Assembly (NCBI GenBank): GCA_000715635.1
Contig: KL569109.1
Location: 37,340 to 50,849 of the forward strand
Direction of reading: 5' to 3'
DNA from: Streptomyces violaceus
GTDB lineage: Bacteria > Actinomycetota > Actinomycetes > Streptomycetales > Streptomycetaceae
Length of the DNA: 13,510 nucleotides
Positions within the stretch are counted from its first letter, which is position 1, and every line of letters begins with the position of its first letter. A program made the position numbers and the translations under genes. Below the pieces are notes generated by a model. The model was not told where the DNA came from. It made no database searches and saw only the letters and a list, made by a program, of their open reading frames with translations. Below are positions 6,735 to 13,510 of this stretch, in pieces.

Positions 6735-6762
6735 CCCTTCGTCAGGCACCTGCTGCGAAGGG
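6735..6762 (+). promoter_or_regulatory. Inverted repeat covering the pfkA ribosome binding site
   Basis: CCCTTCG (6735-6741) is perfectly complementary to CGAAGGG (6756-6762), which holds the Shine-Dalgarno of pfkA. The 14-nt loop contains a further CAGG/CCTG pairing. A competing small hairpin CTGAC (6731-6735)/GTCAG (6741-6745) would place CCTTC in its loop and free the binding site. This suggests translation control of pfkA or simple RNA structure; the function is inferred. Confidence 0.45.
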
Positions 6763-6769
6763 ACATTCC

Positions 6770-7798
<1,029 letters not shown>

Positions 7799-7810
7799 CC
7801 GGGAAACGGA

Positions 7811-7836
7811 CGTCCGGGGGCGCCGGCCCCCGGACG
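7811..7836. terminator. Bidirectional terminator between pfkA and anthranilate synthase
   Basis: A perfect 11-bp stem, CGTCCGGGGGC (7811-7821) and GCCCCCGGACG (7826-7836), with a GCCG loop, fills the 39-bp gap between the two convergent genes. There is no clear T-run on either side, which is common for Streptomyces terminators. It can serve both genes. Confidence 0.8.
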
Positions 7837-7837
7837 G

Positions 7838-11324
<3,487 letters not shown>

Positions 11325-11353
11325 CGGGATCGCCTGTTACCCGGGCATGGACT

Positions 11354-11381
11354 GGGGCGCGGATCACACGATCCGCGCCCC
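11354..11381 (+). terminator. Rho-independent terminator after DAHP synthase
   Basis: GGGGCGCGGATC (11354-11365) and GATCCGCGCCCC (11370-11381) form a perfect 12-bp stem with an ACAC loop, followed by TCTCCACTTTTG. It lies 29 bp after the DAHP synthase stop and isolates bfd from upstream transcription. Confidence 0.88.
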
Positions 11382-11416
11382 TCTCCACTTTTGTGGCTCC
11401 CGCCCGGCGGGTAAGG

Positions 11417-11435
11417 TTAGGTTAGCCTCACCGAT
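11417..11435 (+). promoter_or_regulatory. Iron box (DmdR/IdeR-type operator) upstream of bfd
   Basis: TTAGGTTAGCCTCACCGAT matches 15 of 19 positions of the DtxR/IdeR iron-box consensus TTAGGTTAGGCTAACCTAA. It overlaps possible -10 hexamers such as TAGCCT (11423-11428). Iron-loaded regulator bound here would block bfd transcription, so bfd should rise when iron is scarce. Confidence 0.8.
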
Positions 11436-11481
11436 CAACGGGACGGCGCCAGAAAACGAACCCTGCCGGGAGGTGAGCCGC

Positions 11482-11706
11482 GTGTACATCTGCAGTTGCT
11501 TCGGGATCACCGAGCAGCAGGTCAAACAGCACGCGGACAGCGGCGCCTGCACTCCCCGCCAGATAGCCTCCGCCTGCAAGGCGGGCACGGACTGCGGGTC
11601 GTGCGTACGCCGTATCCAGGCGCTCCTCGGCAGGGGCGCGTGTCCTCGCCGCGACCTGGCCGACCGGGGCGAGCAGGTGCTCTCGGAACTGGAAGACGCC
11701 GCCTAG
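11482..11706 (+). CDS. bfd: Bacterioferritin-associated ferredoxin Bfd
   Basis: A 74-residue [2Fe-2S] protein that docks on bacterioferritin and passes electrons to its haem so that stored ferric iron is reduced and released. The four cluster ligands are Cys4 and Cys6 in MYICSCFGIT and Cys38 and Cys41 in AGTDCGSCVRRI, the Bfd spacing (C-X-C ... C-X2-C). GTG 11482 is preceded by GGGAGG (11468-11473) at good spacing and gives the normal Bfd length. The same frame is open upstream but would run through the iron box and terminator. The gene converges on bfr with a 7-bp gap and no terminator between them. Regulation by iron is read from the iron box. The tail after residue 52 has Arg/Asp-rich sequence with an extra Cys, probably not a ligand. 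Confidence 0.95.
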   Translation: MYICSCFGITEQQVKQHADSGACTPRQIASACKAGTDCGSCVRRIQALLGRGACPRRDLADRGEQVLSELEDAA

Positions 11707-11713
11707 GCAGGCC

Positions 11714-12190
11714 CTAGCTCGGCTGCTCGATCTGCTGTGCGATGTACAGCGCCTCGCCGAGCTGCTCGATGAGCTCGAGCTGCGTGTCCAGGTAGTCGAT
11801 GTGGTGCTCCTCGTCCTCGAGGATCGACTCGAAGAGGTTCGCGGACGTGATGTCGCCCTTGGTGCGCATCACCTCGATACCGCGCTTGAGGCGGTCGATC
11901 GCCTCGACCTCGACCTGCCGGTCGGCCTGGAACATCTCGGTGACCGTCTGGCCGACCCGGACATGGAAGAGCCGCTGGTAGTTGGGCAGGCCGTCCAGCA
12001 TGAGGATGCGCTCGGTGATCTTGTCCGCGTGCTTCATCTCATCGATGGACTCTTCACGCGTGTACTTGGCGAGCTTCGTCCAGCCTTTGTTGTCCTGGAT
12101 CCGGTAGTGCAGCCAGTACTGGTTGATCGCCGTCAGCTCGCCGGTCAACTGCTCGTTCAGGAATTCGAGGACCTCGGGGTCGCCCTGCAT
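11714..12190 (-). CDS. bfr: Bacterioferritin Bfr
   Basis: A 158-residue haem-containing ferritin subunit, predicted to assemble as the 24-mer shell that oxidises and stores iron. All di-iron ferroxidase ligands are present at canonical numbering: Glu18, Glu51, His54, Glu94, Glu127 and His130, with the haem-binding Met52. Length equals the E. coli protein. The start is ATG 12190 (MQGDPEVLEFLNEQL), with AAGGAG (12199-12204) 8 nt upstream. The longer frame from 12244 has no support. The gene ends 7 bp from the bfd stop on the other strand, and the two TAG stops sit in a small inverted repeat CTAGG-N5-CCTAG (11703-11717). I see no convincing iron box upstream of bfr, so its control should differ from that of bfd. 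Confidence 0.96.
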   Translation of the reverse strand: MQGDPEVLEFLNEQLTGELTAINQYWLHYRIQDNKGWTKLAKYTREESIDEMKHADKITERILMLDGLPNYQRLFHVRVGQTVTEMFQADRQVEVEAIDRLKRGIEVMRTKGDITSANLFESILEDEEHHIDYLDTQLELIEQLGEALYIAQQIEQPS

Positions 12191-12262
12191 AGCAGAGGCT
12201 CCTTCCACGCGTAAGAACTGGCAGGTTGCGCCGCATGATTCCACCGCGGAAGAAGATCGTCC

Positions 12263-12311
12263 AGTAAGTCTTCACTTAGTAAGTAAGGGCATGCTTAGTT
12301 CTGAATGCCCT
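12263..12311. promoter_or_regulatory. AT-rich bfr upstream region with direct and inverted repeats
   Basis: This is an AT-rich island in otherwise GC-rich DNA, in the 175-bp divergent gap between bfr and the molybdoenzyme gene. It holds AGTAAGT twice (12263-12269 and 12278-12284, 15 bp apart), a TAAGT-CTTC-ACTTA dyad (12265-12278), and a 7-bp inverted repeat AGGGCAT (12286-12292)/ATGCCCT (12305-12311). These are candidate promoter and operator elements for bfr; no regulator is identified. Confidence 0.45.
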
Positions 12312-12325
12312 GATTTGGAATGGCC

Positions 12326-12345
12326 CGGGTCAGGGGCATGACCCG
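12326..12345. promoter_or_regulatory. 20-bp dyad CGGGTCA-N6-TGACCCG before the molybdoenzyme gene
   Basis: Two perfect 7-bp arms, CGGGTCA (12326-12332) and TGACCCG (12339-12345), are separated by GGGGCA, ending 20 bp before ATG 12366. With CAGGAT (12354-12359) as a possible -10, the dyad overlaps the expected -35 region, so it looks like an operator for this gene. It could also form a hairpin in RNA from the opposite strand. Confidence 0.45.
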
Positions 12346-12365
12346 AGGTCTGTCAGGATGGACAC

Positions 12366-13016
12366 ATGGGTCAGCCGGTGGGACGTGAATCGGGAGAAGG
12401 GCGCGATTCAGCAGGAGCGACGCAGCCCGGGCTTCCGCCGGGGCAGCGATTGCAGCGCGGCTGGCCGGTCACGCACTACGGGCCCGTCCCCAAGTTCCGG
12501 CCCGAGCGCTGGGAGTTCAGGGTCTTCGGCGCCACCGCCGGCGGCGGCAAGCACTGCTGGACCCACGAGGAGTTCACGGCCCTGCCGTACACCACCGTCG
12601 TGGCCGATCTGCACTGCGTCACGAAGTTCAGCATGCTGGGCGCCGAGTGGGGCGGGGTCCCCGCGCGCACCATCCTCGACATCGCTCCGCCCGCGGACGA
12701 CGTCACCCATGTGATGGTGTGGGCCGAGTACGGATTCAGCTCCAACCTCCGGCTGTCCGACTTCGCCTCCGAGCAGGCCTTGTTCGCCACCCACAAGGAC
12801 GGCGAACTCCTCACCGCCGAGCACGGCTTCCCGCTGCGCCTGATCGTGCCCCACCTGTACGCCTGGAAGGGCCCCAAGTGGGTGCGCGGCGTGGAGTACA
12901 TGACCGCCGACCGGCGCGGTTTCTGGGAGGAGCGCGGCTACCACAACCTCGGCGACCCGTGGCAGGAGCAGCGCTACTCGTACCAGGAGGGGCCCGGGGA
13001 CGGCCCCGACCTCTGA
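12366..13016 (+). CDS. Sulfite oxidase-like molybdopterin oxidoreductase domain protein (YuiH-like)
   Basis: A 216-residue protein made almost only of the oxidoreductase molybdopterin-binding fold of sulfite oxidases. Family features are WEFRVFG at the domain start, WTHEEFTALP, then VVADLHCVTKFS with Cys84 as the predicted molybdenum ligand, WGGVPARTIL, VMVWAEYGFSSNL, LPLRLIVPHLYAWK-type sequence (here FPLRLIVPHLYAWKGPKWV), and a Trp/Tyr-rich C-terminus. It has no twin-arginine or other signal peptide and no dimerisation domain, so it is a small cytoplasmic member. The substrate and electron acceptor are unknown, and sulfite should not be assumed. The first ~30 residues are low-complexity Gly/Gln/Arg. 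ATG 12366 has only a weak AGGA upstream and a CAGGAT -10-like box at leaderless spacing. It is divergent from bfr and convergent with endonuclease IV. Confidence 0.86.
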   Translation: MGQPVGRESGEGRDSAGATQPGLPPGQRLQRGWPVTHYGPVPKFRPERWEFRVFGATAGGGKHCWTHEEFTALPYTTVVADLHCVTKFSMLGAEWGGVPARTILDIAPPADDVTHVMVWAEYGFSSNLRLSDFASEQALFATHKDGELLTAEHGFPLRLIVPHLYAWKGPKWVRGVEYMTADRRGFWEERGYHNLGDPWQEQRYSYQEGPGDGPDL

Positions 13017-13026
13017 TCTGAAGCCG

Positions 13027-13510
13027 TCAGCAGTCGCGCAGCTTCTTCAGCCGCTCCACGTCCGCCGCGTGCCCCTCCTTGCCGCCCGGCGTCTCGATGA
13101 TCAGCGGCACGCCCTCGGTCGCCGGGTGCGTCATCAGGGCCCGGAAGGGGTCCTCCCCGATGTGGCCCACGCCGATGTTCTCGTGCCGGTCCTTGTGCGC
13201 GCCCACCACGTCCTTGGAGTCGTTGGCGTGGATCAGCTTCAGCCGGCCCTCGCCGACCGTGTCCACCAGCAGGTCCAGCGTCTGGTGCATGCCGCTCGGG
13301 CCGGTCAGGTCGTGCCCGGCGGCGAAGATGTGGCAGGTGTCCAGGCACACGCCCAGCATCGGATGGGCGTCCAGCGCCTCGAAGTACGGGCCGAAGTCCC
13401 AGGTCCGTGAGCACAGGGAAGCGCCCTGGCCGGCGGTCGACTCCAGCAGCAGATACGGGTCGTCGTCGTGGGTCAGCTCGTCGAGCAGCGGCAGCAGCTG
13501 CTCCCGCACC
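13027..13510 (-). CDS. nfo: Endonuclease IV (deoxyribonuclease IV), C-terminal part, cut by window edge
   Basis: The minus-strand frame enters from the right edge and ends at TGA 13029-13027, giving about 161 C-terminal residues. It is an AP endonuclease family 2 TIM barrel that nicks DNA at abasic sites in base excision repair. Zinc-site motifs in order are LLLESTAGQG (Glu), GVCLDTCHIFAAGHD (Asp and His), LIHANDSK (His), DRHENIGVGHIG (His) and IIETPGG (Glu), as in endonuclease IV. The N-terminal third, with the first zinc His residues, lies outside the window. A GTG at 13509 is an internal Val codon, not the start. The stop is 10 bp from the stop of the opposing molybdoenzyme gene. Confidence 0.93.
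   Translation of the reverse strand, partial: VREQLLPLLDELTHDDDPYLLLESTAGQGASLCSRTWDFGPYFEALDAHPMLGVCLDTCHIFAAGHDLTGPSGMHQTLDLLVDTVGEGRLKLIHANDSKDVVGAHKDRHENIGVGHIGEDPFRALMTHPATEGVPLIIETPGGKEGHAADVERLKKLRDC

Noticed and set aside
12276..12299. TTAGTAAGTAAGG segment as an iron box for bfr
   Set aside because: Beyond the first TTAG it does not follow the TTAGGTTAGGCTAACCTAA pattern on either strand.

Overview
The window looks like core chromosome of a Streptomyces or a very close relative. The DNA is very GC-rich with strong third-position GC bias. Start codons are often GTG or TTG, several genes appear to be leaderless, and the gene order matches the block of S. coelicolor that runs from the gene before glkA to the endonuclease IV gene (from memory: SCO2127 down to SCO2111). 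I see no insertion sequence, phage gene, integrase, tRNA, rRNA or CRISPR array. No gene looks foreign, so I do not think this window holds a new defence or mobile system. The best second-look material is regulatory DNA and a few protein details.

Left part (1-2324): the 3' end of a small charged protein of the glkA-upstream family, then glucokinase glkA. A copy of a dispersed Streptomyces intergenic repeat follows, then an endonuclease/exonuclease/phosphatase-fold protein. That gene ends tail-to-tail with a minus-strand pair (2321-3740): a serine-hydrolase/carboxylesterase and a translationally coupled small membrane protein.

Middle (3741-7798): a divergent region with three 10-bp tandem repeats leads into a plus-strand run. 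It holds a PlsC-like acyltransferase with a long charged tail, a membrane histidine kinase and a NarL-type response regulator overlapping by ATGA (the MacS/MacR pair), and a phosphofructokinase. The phosphofructokinase has the residues linked to pyrophosphate use, and its ribosome binding site can be masked by a hairpin.

Aromatic amino-acid block (7811-11381): a fused anthranilate synthase (TrpE-TrpG type) on the minus strand is preceded by a complete trp attenuator: an 18-residue leader peptide with three consecutive Trp codons, mutually exclusive 1:2 and 2:3 pairings, and a 12-bp terminator. Head-to-head with it is a class II DAHP synthase, the first enzyme of the shikimate pathway. Only about 96 bp separate the two start points, and a perfect GGTGTACACC palindrome sits between them. 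Both genes end at strong hairpin terminators.

Iron block (11417-12190): an iron box precedes bacterioferritin-associated ferredoxin (bfd). This gene converges, with a 7-bp gap, on bacterioferritin (bfr), which has all its ferroxidase and haem residues. The right end has a sulfite-oxidase-like molybdoenzyme domain, and tail-to-tail with it the 3' part of endonuclease IV, cut by the window edge.
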